A stretch of 64,000 nucleotides of DNA from Thiomicrorhabdus sp. (GTDB taxonomy: Bacteria > Pseudomonadota > Gammaproteobacteria > Thiomicrospirales > Thiomicrospiraceae): the NCBI RefSeq assembly GCF_963662555.1, contig NZ_OY759719.1:2252985-2316984 (forward strand), given 5' to 3'. The notes beneath the pieces are model-generated. The model ran no database searches. It was not told where the DNA came from and worked only from the letters and a program-made list of their open reading frames with translations. Position numbers and translations under genes: made by a program. Shown here piece after piece: positions 10,441 through 19,619 of this stretch. The first letter of the stretch is position 1. Each line of letters begins with the position of its first letter.

Positions 10441-10812
10441 TTATTCTTCAGTTAGAGCGTTATAGGCATCTTCATCCATAAGATCATCTAAATCTGATGG
10501 ATCAGAAAGTTCAACTTTTAAAATCCAATTTGCCATGGCATCTTCGTTAATTAACTCGGGTTCATCATCTAAAGCATCATTAACTTCAACCACCGTTCCA
10601 TCGACAGGTGCAAACAGATCACTGGCTGCCTTAACCGATTCAATCACAGAAATTTCTTCACCTTTGTTAATCTCAGTACCTATCTCTGGCAACTCAACAA
10701 AAACTAAATCGCCCAGCTGTGCTTGGGCAAAGTCGGTAATACCAATTAAAACTGTGCCATCACCGTTATCTTGAATCCATTCATGTTCTGCACTAAATTT
10801 AATATTGCTCAT
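10441..10812 (-). CDS. gcvH: Glycine cleavage H-protein
   Basis: A lipoyl carrier that shuttles the aminomethyl group from GcvP to GcvT. With the start at 10812 the protein has 123 residues (MSNIKFSAEHEW). The GAGGAGA ribosome site seven bases upstream supports this over an earlier ATG at 10842. The lipoyl attachment motif ESVKAAS places the modified Lys near residue 61. The biotinyl/lipoyl hammerhead fold is evident from GITDFAQAQLGDLVFVELPE and LFAPVDGTVVEVN. It lies between gcvT and gcvP; the 141-base gap to gcvT carries a copy of the dispersed palindrome. Confidence 0.97.
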   Translation of the reverse strand: MSNIKFSAEHEWIQDNGDGTVLIGITDFAQAQLGDLVFVELPEIGTEINKGEEISVIESVKAASDLFAPVDGTVVEVNDALDDEPELINEDAMANWILKVELSDPSDLDDLMDEDAYNALTEE

Positions 10813-10876
10813 TGAGTTTCTCCTCAGTGTTTTATCTAACATTTAATTAATTGAATCTGTTCTTGATTTTCAATTT

Positions 10877-10888
10877 ACCAGGCCTGGT
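10877..10888. repeat. ACCAGGCCTGGT palindrome, copy 4 (gcvT-gcvH gap)
   Basis: Perfect intergenic copy that extends to the 14-bp palindrome TACCAGGCCTGGTA. It lies inside the gcv operon, 66 bases after the gcvT stop in the direction of transcription. Confidence 0.9.
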
Positions 10889-10953
10889 ATGCTCTCTGGT
10901 TATAAAGCCCTTTGAGCATGGAGTAAATGGCAATTGAATGAGGGTATTTTCCT

Positions 10954-12099
10954 TCACCCTCGGTAATAATTCTGTTTTATAAAAGGCAGCTTAACGATTT
11001 TTACAGGGACTTTTTTTCCCCTAACTATCGCATTTAATTCTGTACCTACTTGTTGGCCTTCTTGTGTCCATTCTGTTTTTATCAATCCCATGGCAATTGG
11101 CCCGCCAAATGATGGGCCAAAACCACCGCTGGTGACTGTGCCCACAAGGTCATCATTTGCATCAACAATCTCCGCACCATCTCTAACAGGCATTTTACCC
11201 AAGGCTTGAACGCCAACACGTTTACGAGAAACACCCGTGGCAATTTGTTGCATAATGACTTGGTCGCCAAGGTATCCACCAGCACGTTGACCATCTGCTC
11301 TGCGAGATTTTGACAAGGCCCAGAGTAAATTGGCTTCAACTGGAGAGATTGTATTGTCTAATTCGTGCCCATATAGACATAACCCTGCTTCTAAACGTAA
11401 AGAATCTCTTGCTCCAAGGCCAATCATCTCAACCGCTTCATGTTCCAATAATTTTCTTGCCAGGGCTTCAGCCTGATGATTCGCTACCGAAATCTCGAAC
11501 CCATCTTCTCCGGTATAACCTGAACGAGTGACAAAACACTCTATGCCATTTATGGTTAATTTTTTGCCAGTCATAAAAACCATCTGAGTTGATTCTGGTG
11601 CTAACTTGGCTAACACTTCTGCGGCTTTTGGTCCTTGAAGAGCAAGTAGAGCTTTGTCCTGTAAAACCTCTATTTCACACTCTTGATTAAGATAGTTTTT
11701 AAGGTGGGCAACATCTTGTTCTTTACAAGCGGCGTTGACCACTAAAAATAGAGAATCGCCCATATTGGTCACCATTAAGTCATCCATTACGCCCCCTTGT
11801 TCATTAGTAAACAGAGCATAACGTTGCTGCATAAATGGTAAATCAACAATATCAACGGGCACTAGCTTTTCTAATGCTAAAGCGGCTTGCGGGCCTTTTA
11901 GGATAATTTGCCCCATATGAGAGACATCAAATAATCCAGCTTGGCTGCGGGTATGAAGGTGTTCTTTTTTGATACCAAGTGGGTATTGCACCGGCATTTC
12001 ATAGCCTGCAAAAGGCACTAATTTAGCACCCAATTCTTGGTGTAAGGCAAACAGAGGTGTTTGCTGTAAAGGCGTTGAAATTTGGTGTTCGGAAGACAT
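10954..12099 (-). CDS. gcvT: Aminomethyltransferase, glycine cleavage T-protein
   Basis: Transfers the one-carbon unit from aminomethyl-lipoyl GcvH to tetrahydrofolate, releasing ammonia. The 381 residues match a normal T-protein. Visible features are FDVSHMGQI near the N-terminus, the folate-binding region with RSGYTGEDGFEI and GLGARDSLRLEAGLCLYGHELD, and a C-terminal barrel with GTVTSGGFGPS. An AGGAGA ribosome site precedes the ATG. It is the first gene of the gcv operon, 68 bases downstream of crcB, a gap too short for a glycine riboswitch, and I see none. Confidence 0.97.
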   Translation of the reverse strand: MSSEHQISTPLQQTPLFALHQELGAKLVPFAGYEMPVQYPLGIKKEHLHTRSQAGLFDVSHMGQIILKGPQAALALEKLVPVDIVDLPFMQQRYALFTNEQGGVMDDLMVTNMGDSLFLVVNAACKEQDVAHLKNYLNQECEIEVLQDKALLALQGPKAAEVLAKLAPESTQMVFMTGKKLTINGIECFVTRSGYTGEDGFEISVANHQAEALARKLLEHEAVEMIGLGARDSLRLEAGLCLYGHELDNTISPVEANLLWALSKSRRADGQRAGGYLGDQVIMQQIATGVSRKRVGVQALGKMPVRDGAEIVDANDDLVGTVTSGGFGPSFGGPIAMGLIKTEWTQEGQQVGTELNAIVRGKKVPVKIVKLPFIKQNYYRG

Positions 12100-12167
12100 G
12101 AAATCTCCTATTAACGAATACGTTTAAAACCGATAAAATCAAAATCAATAAATTTAAACTGACAGGC

Positions 12168-12551
12168 TTAAAACTGTTTTGCCGCCAACATTCCCAACCA
12201 AACCGCAACTAAACAAGTGATGACACTCACCCCAATATTCAGCACGGCTTTGTTAAGTTCACCAATTTCAATGTACTGCATGGTTTCGTAAGAAAAAGTA
12301 GAAAAGGTGGTAAAGGCTCCTAAAAAACCTACCATAATAAAGGCACGCCATTCGGTAGAAACGGCGATTTTGTCAACCAATAACACTGCCGATAAACCCA
12401 TAATAAAGGAACCAATGACATTGACCGACAAGGTACCCCAGGCAAAGTCTCGACCAAACCATTGATAAACATGATGAGACATGGCAAAACGCGACATAGC
12501 ACCCAATGCACCACCCATAGCAATTGCAATCCATCCCCAAGCTGACATCAT
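12168..12551 (-). CDS. crcB: Fluoride exporter CrcB/Fluc
   Basis: A 127-residue inner-membrane fluoride channel of the Fluc family, a dual-topology dimer. Four hydrophobic helices are visible. The family signatures GGALGAMSRF and NVIGSFIMG, plus GFLGAFTTFSTFSYE, which contributes the central Na-site and pore residues, are all present. It follows rarA on the same strand with a 104-base gap. No fluoride riboswitch is visible in that gap. A second ATG one codon in (12548) is an equally good start. Confidence 0.95.
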   Translation of the reverse strand: MMSAWGWIAIAMGGALGAMSRFAMSHHVYQWFGRDFAWGTLSVNVIGSFIMGLSAVLLVDKIAVSTEWRAFIMVGFLGAFTTFSTFSYETMQYIEIGELNKAVLNIGVSVITCLVAVWLGMLAAKQF

Positions 12552-12655
12552 TGGCTTTACCTTTATACCTGTTACGTTTGACGTGTTTTTAAAATTTGAT
12601 TAGCTTTTGTGGTTAACTTTTATGGTTAACTTTTTTAAGTAATCTTATTTAATCA

Positions 12656-14011
12656 TTATGAGCGGCGTTTATAAATGGCTTTTTCATTCAATTTTCTAAG
12701 ATGCTCCATCTTAGCGGAAATTTTTATTTCCAACCCTCGTTCAACAGGCTGATAATAGTCTCTCTCCATCATATCTTCTGGAAAGTAACATTCGCCAGCC
12801 GCAAAGGCTTCTGATTCATCATGTGCGTAACGATAGCCTTGTCCGTAATCCAGCTCGGCCATGAGTTTGGTAGGAGCGTTGCGTAAATGCAATGGGACTT
12901 CATGCGAACCATGTTCTTTAATATCGGCCAATACTGCTTTGTAAGCCATATAGACAGCGTTTGATTTTGGAGCCACCGCTAAATACGTTGCAGCATGAGC
13001 AAGAGCTAAATCACCTTCTGGAGAACCAAGACGTTCATAAGCTTCGGCAGCGTTCATGGCTAACTGCAATGCTTTAGGGTCGGCATTACCAATCTCTTCA
13101 CTTGCCATGCGGATTAAACGACGTGCCAAATAGCGTGGGTCAGCTCCTCCATCTAACATTCTGACTAACCAATACAAAGCGGCATTGGCATCTGACCCCC
13201 TTACTGATTTATGCAAAGCGGATATTTGGTCATAAAATGCCTCACCACCTTTATCAAAACGTCTTACGCCACCCTGAATGACTTCTTTACAATGTTCTGC
13301 TGATAAAATGACCAGGCCTGGTAAATCTTGATTGTCTGATATTTTTTTGGGCACAAATTCAGCAAAATCTATCGCTTGTTCTAGGCTATTTAATAATCTA
13401 CGGGCATCACCATCGGCAGCTTCAATCAGTAATTCTCTAGCTTTGTCTTCAATCTGAACCGTGACTTTTTCATCAACACTCAAATCTTGTTCAATTAAGG
13501 CACGACCACGTTCAAGTACTTTTGCCAGCTCATCATCTTCTAAGATTCTAAGTACATACACTTTAGCTCGTGATAACAAGGCATTATTGAGTTCAAACGA
13601 TGGGTTTTCTGTGGTTGCCCCAATAAACACAAAAGTGCCGTCTTCTACAAACGGTAAAAAAGCATCTTGCTGTGCTTTGTTAAAACGATGCACCTCATCC
13701 ACAAATAATAACGTGCCCTGCTTAAATTGCTCTCTGTGAAGTTTGGCTTGTTCTACCGCCGCTCGTACTTCTTTAACGCCATCCAAAACCGCAGAGAGAT
13801 TGATGAATTGCAAATCTGACTGTAAGGCAATGAGGCGTGCCAAGGTAGTTTTACCGACCCCTGGTGGCCCCCAAAAAACCATAGAGTGTAATCGACCAGA
13901 ATCGAGCATTCTTGAAAGTGCTCGGCGTTCACCCAATAAGTGAGTTTGACCAACATACTCAGTCAGTGTTTTGGGTCTTAAGCGATCTGAAAGTGGTTGA
14001 TAGACAGACAT
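12656..14011 (-). CDS. rarA: Replication-associated recombination protein A (RarA/MgsA ATPase)
   Basis: An AAA+ clamp-loader-like ATPase that acts at stalled forks and single-strand gaps (RarA/Mgs1/WRNIP1 family). The 451-residue protein shows Walker A GPPGVGKTTLAR, Walker B LLFVDEVHRFNKAQQD, and sensor 1 FIGATTENPSFELN, followed by the family's C-terminal tetramerisation domain (DPRYLARRLIRMASEEIGNADP). Its ATG overlaps the lolA stop (TAATG), so the two are translationally coupled. A palindrome copy lies within the gene at the LPGLVIL segment. Confidence 0.96.
   Translation of the reverse strand: MSVYQPLSDRLRPKTLTEYVGQTHLLGERRALSRMLDSGRLHSMVFWGPPGVGKTTLARLIALQSDLQFINLSAVLDGVKEVRAAVEQAKLHREQFKQGTLLFVDEVHRFNKAQQDAFLPFVEDGTFVFIGATTENPSFELNNALLSRAKVYVLRILEDDELAKVLERGRALIEQDLSVDEKVTVQIEDKARELLIEAADGDARRLLNSLEQAIDFAEFVPKKISDNQDLPGLVILSAEHCKEVIQGGVRRFDKGGEAFYDQISALHKSVRGSDANAALYWLVRMLDGGADPRYLARRLIRMASEEIGNADPKALQLAMNAAEAYERLGSPEGDLALAHAATYLAVAPKSNAVYMAYKAVLADIKEHGSHEVPLHLRNAPTKLMAELDYGQGYRYAHDESEAFAAGECYFPEDMMERDYYQPVERGLEIKISAKMEHLRKLNEKAIYKRRS
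13311..13322. repeat. ACCAGGCCTGGT palindrome, copy 5 (in rarA)
   Basis: Perfect copy encoding LPGLV within rarA. Confidence 0.9.
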
Positions 14012-14649
14012 TACTGCGGCGTACCTACTAAGTCTGCACCTTCTGGCATTTTAAACTCAAAGTTTTTGTAAGGAATCACTTGATTAGATTGAATATTTTT
14101 AAATTTCACATTCGTCACATTGGTAGGACTTTGATACATTTTTACCTCAACCATTTCACCGTCTCTCATACCCACATCAATGCTTTGAAAATAGGTTGGT
14201 GCTTTTGGCGTTAAGTTAAACCATTGCAAACCGTTTTTATCACCTGATTCAATAATACTAAATTTATCTTGAATGGGATCTCTATAAAGCAACCAACTAA
14301 GTGGTAGTTCGGCTTTTATATCGTTTATTGGTCGCACGGTAACTTGGTCTAAATCTTGGTCATACACCCATAGATTATGACCATCAACCACGATTTTTTG
14401 TTGCTCTGGCTGAAAGTATTGCCAAGTAAGTTTACCAGGCCTGTTCAATTCAAAATGCCCTGTAGATTGGTTGGTTTGAAACAACTCCTCATCTGGTTGG
14501 GTTTGCACAAAATCGGCTTTAAACGTTTGTAACTGGTTAACATAATCTTGCAGTGCTTTACCTGGTTTAGCTTTAGCATAGGCCTGATTGGTTACCGCTA
14601 AACTTGCCACTACCAATAAAGTGGCAAAGGTTTTAAAAATCAATTTCAC
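14011..14649 (-). CDS. lolA: Outer-membrane lipoprotein carrier protein LolA
   Basis: A periplasmic chaperone that carries lipoproteins from the LolCDE transporter to LolB. The 212-residue precursor has a clear signal peptide (about residues 1-25, hydrophobic core FATLLVVASLAV, cleavage after AYA). The mature part has the LolA pattern: FKADFVQTQ, GHFELNRPGKLTWQY, the VDGHNLWVYDQDLDQV strand pair, and FKMPEGADLVG at the end. It sits between ftsK and rarA, the usual gammaproteobacterial order. The 128-base gap from ftsK holds a 12-bp tandem repeat. Confidence 0.95.
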   Translation of the reverse strand: MKLIFKTFATLLVVASLAVTNQAYAKAKPGKALQDYVNQLQTFKADFVQTQPDEELFQTNQSTGHFELNRPGKLTWQYFQPEQQKIVVDGHNLWVYDQDLDQVTVRPINDIKAELPLSWLLYRDPIQDKFSIIESGDKNGLQWFNLTPKAPTYFQSIDVGMRDGEMVEVKMYQSPTNVTNVKFKNIQSNQVIPYKNFEFKMPEGADLVGTPQ

Positions 14650-14670
14650 TGTGTATGCCCTTATATTTAA

Positions 14671-14711
14671 GTCTTTGTTATATGTCTTTGTATATGTCTT
14701 TGTATATGTCT
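14671..14711. repeat. 12-bp tandem repeat in the ftsK-lolA gap
   Basis: GTCTTTGTATAT-type units repeat about 3.5 times (first unit 13 bases, then two identical 12-base units, then a partial). They lie in the 5' region of lolA, ending about 20 bases before its start codon. Copy changes could alter the leader length of lolA. Confidence 0.8.
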
Positions 14712-14777
14712 ATATATTTTGTTGGTTTTTGACAGTTATTTTCTACATGTAATTTATAAAATAATCTGCATTAAGGT

Positions 14778-17339
14778 TTATTGTTCTTGTGGTTTTGGAG
14801 CCAATACTTCACGGTTACCATTTGAACCTGCCGTTGAAACCACACCAGCTGATTCCATGGCCTCGACAATACGAGCTGCACGGTTATAACCAATTTTGAA
14901 GCGGCGTTGTACCGATGAAATTGAGACCTTTCTACCTTGCACAACAAACTCAACAGCCTCGTCATACAAAGCATCTTGTTCAGCATCGCCATCGTTCATA
15001 CCACCGTTACCATCAGCCCCATTATTAGCTTTGGTAATTGACTCTAAGTACTGAGGTTTACCTTGTGATTTTACAAACTCGGCCACTCTATGAACTTCTT
15101 CATCGGTCATAAAGGCACCGTGAACACGCTTGGGCGAACCAGAACCAGGCGGCATAAAGAGCATATCCCCCATACCTAAAAGTTGTTCTGCCCCACCCTG
15201 ATCTAAAATAGTACGCGAGTCAATTTTGGTGTTTACCATAAAAGAGATACGAGTTGGGATATTGGCTTTAATCAAACCAGTAATGACGTTAACCGATGGA
15301 CGTTGAGTGGCCAAAATTAGGTGGATCCCTGCGGCACGTGCTTTTTGGGCAATTCGAGCAATCAACTGCTCAACTTCTTTACCTACAACCATAATCATGT
15401 CGGCAAATTCATCTACCACCACAACAATAAATGGCAAAGGCTCTAGTGTTGGCGGTGCTTCGCCGATTTCATGACCAAAGTTAGCCGCTTGTTGATAAAG
15501 TGGATCAATAATAGGTTGGCCTTTATCAATCGCTTCTTTGACTTTAAGGTTATAACCGGCAATATTTCTTACCCCTAGTTTTGCCATGAGCTGATAACGT
15601 CTGTCCATCTCAAATACACACCAACGCAATGCATTAGCGGCGTCGCTCATATCAGTAACAACTGGGGTTAATAGATGCGGAATATCTTCATAAATGGATA
15701 ATTCCAACATTTTTGGGTCAACCATGATTAGGCGAACTTCTTCAGCTGTACTCTTATAAAGCATACTCAAAATCATACTGTTCACACCAACCGATTTACC
15801 CGAACCGGTTGTACCCGCCACTAATAAATGCGGCATTTTAGCGATATCCGCCACCACTGGCTTACCGGCAATATCTTTACCTAAAGCAATCGTTAATGGT
15901 GATGAGGCAGACTGAAACTCTTCTGAGGCCAAGACCTCTCTAAAGCCCACAATTTCTCGTTGTTCATTTGGTATCTCTATGCCCACTACCGCTTTACCAG
16001 GAATAACATCTACCACACGTACCGATTGCACAGAAAGTACACGGGCTAAATCTTTTGCCAAATTATTAATTTGACTCACCTTTACACCTGGTGCTGGCAA
16101 AATCTCAAAACGGGTTACCACTGGGCCTGGCTGAACCGATTCCACCTGGACGGTCACACCAAACTCAAGTAATCGTTGTTCTAACAAGGAAGATAACGCA
16201 GTTAGTTCATCTTTACTAAAACCTTCATCATAAGTTGGAGGCATATCCAATAAATCTAGCTTAGGTAGTTCCGCTTTTTCAACAATGCTTACATTAGCAG
16301 AACCGACTTGCTTAGTACCTACCGTTAACCCCTGGGGAGCCGCTACGGTAGAATCCGTTGTTTCAGTTGAATTTGTTGTTGTACTAATAGAATCTGAACC
16401 AGCTACTTTAGCGTTTGTTTGAGTAACCGGAGCTTCGTCATTGTAAAGAGGCGTTGTAACAATTTTTGGATCAACCGTTGGTTTATTGGCCAAATCTGTT
16501 TCTATTTCAGAATTGCTATCTTTAGAGGAAGGCAACACTTTTGCCAACCATTTTTTTCTAGCCTCTACTGCATCATTACTTGTAGTATTGGAGGCTATTT
16601 GACTAACTCCCTGCTTAACCTGAGTATGGATTTTTTGAACACGCTCTTTAACCCTATCAGATTCCATAACCTTGTCTTTGAACAGGCCTGTTAATTTGTC
16701 ATATAACTTAAAGGTACTTTCACCAGTAAATTCAATAATCGTTAGCCATGAACAACTACTTAACATACTAAACGCGACGGCAAACATAACCAATAAAATT
16801 AAGGTTGCTCCTAATAAATCAACCGAACCAACCAGAGCATTACTTAATTCATAACCCAAAACACCACCAGCAGAATAAGGCAAAGCAATTAAAGTATCTG
16901 GATGCATATATAAATTTGCCAGGCCTGCTCCTGAACTAATCAACAGCAATAAACCAAATAAACTCAATATAAACCTTAAATAATCGAGCTCATTCCCCGT
17001 TCTAATTTTGAGTGTGACCCAGCCTGCTAATAAAATACCAAAGGGAATCAGAAAACCAAAAACGCCAAATACATAGAGCAACATCGAAGAGATCCAAGCT
17101 CCTGTTTGCCCACCGTAATTTTTAAAGCTTTGACTCTCGCCAACTGAGTCAAAACCTGAGTCAGTAGGTGAAAAGCTAAATAACACAATAAATAAGAAAA
17201 AAGCTAAACCAATACAGCTCAACACGACACCGTCTTTTAGAATCCAACTAAAACGTTTGAGTGTGCTAATTTTTTCACCGCTTTTTTCATTACTAACAGT
17301 AGTGGACTTTTTTTCAATTTTTGCTGATTTAAAAGACAT
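14778..17339 (-). CDS. ftsK: DNA translocase FtsK
   Basis: A septal DNA pump that resolves chromosome dimers and clears DNA from the closing septum. The 853-residue protein has four or five N-terminal transmembrane helices (to about residue 200) and a short variable linker rich in Thr/Asn/Ser (about 230-360). The RecA-like motor has Walker A AGTTGSGKSVGVNS and Walker B PFIVVVVDEFADMIM. The C-terminal gamma winged helix (about 785-850, VSISSVQRRFKIGYNRAARIVEAMESAGVVS) recognises KOPS. The linker is much shorter than in E. coli FtsK (1329 aa). It is divergent from trxB. Confidence 0.97.
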   Translation of the reverse strand: MSFKSAKIEKKSTTVSNEKSGEKISTLKRFSWILKDGVVLSCIGLAFFLFIVLFSFSPTDSGFDSVGESQSFKNYGGQTGAWISSMLLYVFGVFGFLIPFGILLAGWVTLKIRTGNELDYLRFILSLFGLLLLISSGAGLANLYMHPDTLIALPYSAGGVLGYELSNALVGSVDLLGATLILLVMFAVAFSMLSSCSWLTIIEFTGESTFKLYDKLTGLFKDKVMESDRVKERVQKIHTQVKQGVSQIASNTTSNDAVEARKKWLAKVLPSSKDSNSEIETDLANKPTVDPKIVTTPLYNDEAPVTQTNAKVAGSDSISTTTNSTETTDSTVAAPQGLTVGTKQVGSANVSIVEKAELPKLDLLDMPPTYDEGFSKDELTALSSLLEQRLLEFGVTVQVESVQPGPVVTRFEILPAPGVKVSQINNLAKDLARVLSVQSVRVVDVIPGKAVVGIEIPNEQREIVGFREVLASEEFQSASSPLTIALGKDIAGKPVVADIAKMPHLLVAGTTGSGKSVGVNSMILSMLYKSTAEEVRLIMVDPKMLELSIYEDIPHLLTPVVTDMSDAANALRWCVFEMDRRYQLMAKLGVRNIAGYNLKVKEAIDKGQPIIDPLYQQAANFGHEIGEAPPTLEPLPFIVVVVDEFADMIMVVGKEVEQLIARIAQKARAAGIHLILATQRPSVNVITGLIKANIPTRISFMVNTKIDSRTILDQGGAEQLLGMGDMLFMPPGSGSPKRVHGAFMTDEEVHRVAEFVKSQGKPQYLESITKANNGADGNGGMNDGDAEQDALYDEAVEFVVQGRKVSISSVQRRFKIGYNRAARIVEAMESAGVVSTAGSNGNREVLAPKPQEQ

Positions 17340-17437
17340 TTAGAGTTGCTTATATCCTATTTAGATTTGCTAATAACTTGAACTTATTCATTATTTAAAA
17401 CAAACCGACTTTTAGTCTAGTTTGTCTTTTAAAAACT

Positions 17438-17451
17438 GCTAAAATTTTAGC
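17438..17451. promoter_or_regulatory. Perfect 14-bp palindrome between ftsK and trxB
   Basis: GCTAAAATTTTAGC is a perfect palindrome in the divergent ftsK/trxB control region (17340-17565), and so a possible operator. A longer imperfect hairpin (17400-17425, ACAAAC/GTTTGT with inner GACT/AGTC) lies beside it. Neither can be assigned to a known regulator. Confidence 0.35.
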
Positions 17452-17553
17452 ATAGAAAAAAGAGAGAATCTGACTATAACCTGGATTACATAACAATCTA
17501 GGTGGCACTTTTCTTAACTTTAATTCACAATACAAGCGACTCTTATTCGTTAA

Positions 17554-18513
<960 letters not shown>

Positions 18514-18521
18514 AAGTTGAG

Positions 18522-18555
18522 TTAATCAATTTACCAGGCCTGGTAAATTGATTAA
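18522..18555. repeat. Perfect 34-bp palindrome centred on ACCAGGCCTGGT (copy 6)
   Basis: The left half, TTAATCAATTTACCAGG, is exactly mirrored by the right half. It contains the dispersed 12-mer at 18533-18544. It lies 9 bases after the trxB stop and 38 bases before the start of the FKBP gene. It has no T run after it. It could be an operator, a cruciform or a weak terminator. Confidence 0.95.
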
Positions 18556-18592
18556 AACCCATACAATTTCATATACAACTAAAGGCAATTTC

Positions 18593-19300
18593 ATGAAAAA
18601 AGTTCTTTTTTTATCATTAGGTTTACTTGCATCTCAAAATGCACTTTCTGCAGACCCACTAGCCACGACAGAACAAAAAGCGAGTTATACCTTAGGTAGC
18701 GACTTAGCTAAAAACTTCACTAGACAAGGTTTAAATATCGACGTAAAAGCATTTACTCTTGGCTTAGAAGACGCACTTAATAACAAAAAACCGCGTTTAA
18801 CTGAAAAAGAGATGATGGATGCAGTCGCAGAAGTCAAAAAAGGCATGATGCAAAAACAACTTGAAATGCATAAAGCAAAAGCTGCTGCTAACAGTAAAGA
18901 AGGTAAAGCATTTCTAGCCAAACATGCTAAAGAACCTGGTGTAAAAACCTTAAAAAACGGCATTCAATATAAAGTAATCACCGAAGGTAAAGGTAAGTCA
19001 CCTACCGAAGATGATGTTATCTTTGCAAATTATAAAGGTAGCTTTATTGATGGCAAGGTCTTTGACAGCTCATACAAGCGTGGTTCACCACTTAAGTTTA
19101 AAATGGAAAATGTCATTCCTGGTTGGGGTGAAGTGCTTAAATTAATGAAGCCTGGTGCTAAATGGGAAGTCGTTATACCTCCTGAGTTAGCTTATGGTGA
19201 AAAAGGTGCTGGTCAAGCAATTGGGCCTAATAAAACACTATTATTTACTATTGAATTAATTCAATTTACAAAAGCTGACGACCACGCTAAAGCTAAATAA
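18593..19300 (+). CDS. FKBP-type peptidyl-prolyl isomerase, exported (Mip/FkpA/FklB-like)
   Basis: Catalyses cis-trans isomerisation of prolyl bonds, probably in the periplasm. I place the start at 18593 (MKKVLFLSLGLLASQNALSA), because this gives a proper signal peptide and an AAAGG ribosome site; an ATG at 18548 falls inside the palindrome. The 235-residue protein has the N-terminal dimerisation helices of Mip/FkpA proteins (YTLGSDLAKNFTRQGLNID...). A C-terminal FKBP domain (about residues 130-228) carries VIFANYKGSFIDGKVFDSSYKRG, VIPGWGEVLKLMKPGAKWEVVIPPELAYGEKG and LLFTIELI. It is followed by a hairpin terminator. Confidence 0.92.
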   Translation: MKKVLFLSLGLLASQNALSADPLATTEQKASYTLGSDLAKNFTRQGLNIDVKAFTLGLEDALNNKKPRLTEKEMMDAVAEVKKGMMQKQLEMHKAKAAANSKEGKAFLAKHAKEPGVKTLKNGIQYKVITEGKGKSPTEDDVIFANYKGSFIDGKVFDSSYKRGSPLKFKMENVIPGWGEVLKLMKPGAKWEVVIPPELAYGEKGAGQAIGPNKTLLFTIELIQFTKADDHAKAK

Positions 19301-19311
19301 TGTGAGTTTGC

Positions 19312-19360
19312 AATAAGTTAGTTTTAGATTAGTTTTGCTGGCTGAGCTAACTTATTTTTT
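19312..19360 (+). terminator. Terminator-like hairpin after the FKBP gene
   Basis: A perfect 10-bp stem AATAAGTTAG/CTAACTTATT with a 25-base loop is followed directly by a T run. The loop is long for an intrinsic terminator. Confidence 0.65.
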
Positions 19361-19410
19361 GTTACAAAAGTTTATAACAAATGTTTCTGTAAAAAACCTT
19401 TTTTAAGGGC

Positions 19411-19446
19411 AAAAAAAACCCCAGTTAAGACATGCTTAAGCTGGGG
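19411..19446 (-). terminator. Strong intrinsic terminator on the minus strand
   Basis: Read on the minus strand, CCCCAGCTTAAG pairs with CTTAACTGGGG (one bulge) across a 5-base loop and is followed by eight T. It lies more than 170 bases past the stop of the nearest minus-strand gene (19620). It therefore ends either a long 3' UTR or a separate small RNA. Confidence 0.85.
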
Positions 19447-19530
19447 GGTTCCATAATAAGGGGAACAATCTTAGCTCTTTTAGAGGAGTGTTGTAATGAA
19501 ACAACGAGCTCATATTAATCGAACCCGATA
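19447..19530 (-). ncRNA. Candidate small RNA or long 3' UTR ending at the 19411-19446 terminator
   Basis: The space between the minus-strand gene ending at 19620 and the strong terminator holds no substantial gene. On the minus strand it contains GTTCC/GGAAC and TCCTCTAAAAGAG-type local pairings. No convincing promoter could be fixed; a TTGTTG box near 19540 with an ATTAAT is weak. On the plus strand, an 11-codon frame (19496-19531, MKQRAHINRTR) has an ideal GAGGAG site seven bases before its ATG. Which strand matters is unknown. Confidence 0.3.
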
Positions 19531-19619
19531 AACATATCAACAAATTCTAATATAAAAAGTATTACAATATTTTATACCTCATAAAGCTTTAGTAGAGCTT
19601 TATTATCTTCACTAGAAGC

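Noticed and set aside
12100-12167. Glycine riboswitch before gcvT
   Set aside because: The gap to crcB is only 68 bases and shows no glycine-aptamer structure.
12023-12208. 61-codon minus-strand frame across the crcB-gcvT junction
   Set aside because: It overlaps the ends of two certain genes on the same strand in another frame, and its composition is not protein-like.
12552-12655. Fluoride riboswitch before crcB
   Set aside because: The gap is AT-rich with a GGTTAACTTTT direct repeat; no fluoride-aptamer fold is visible.
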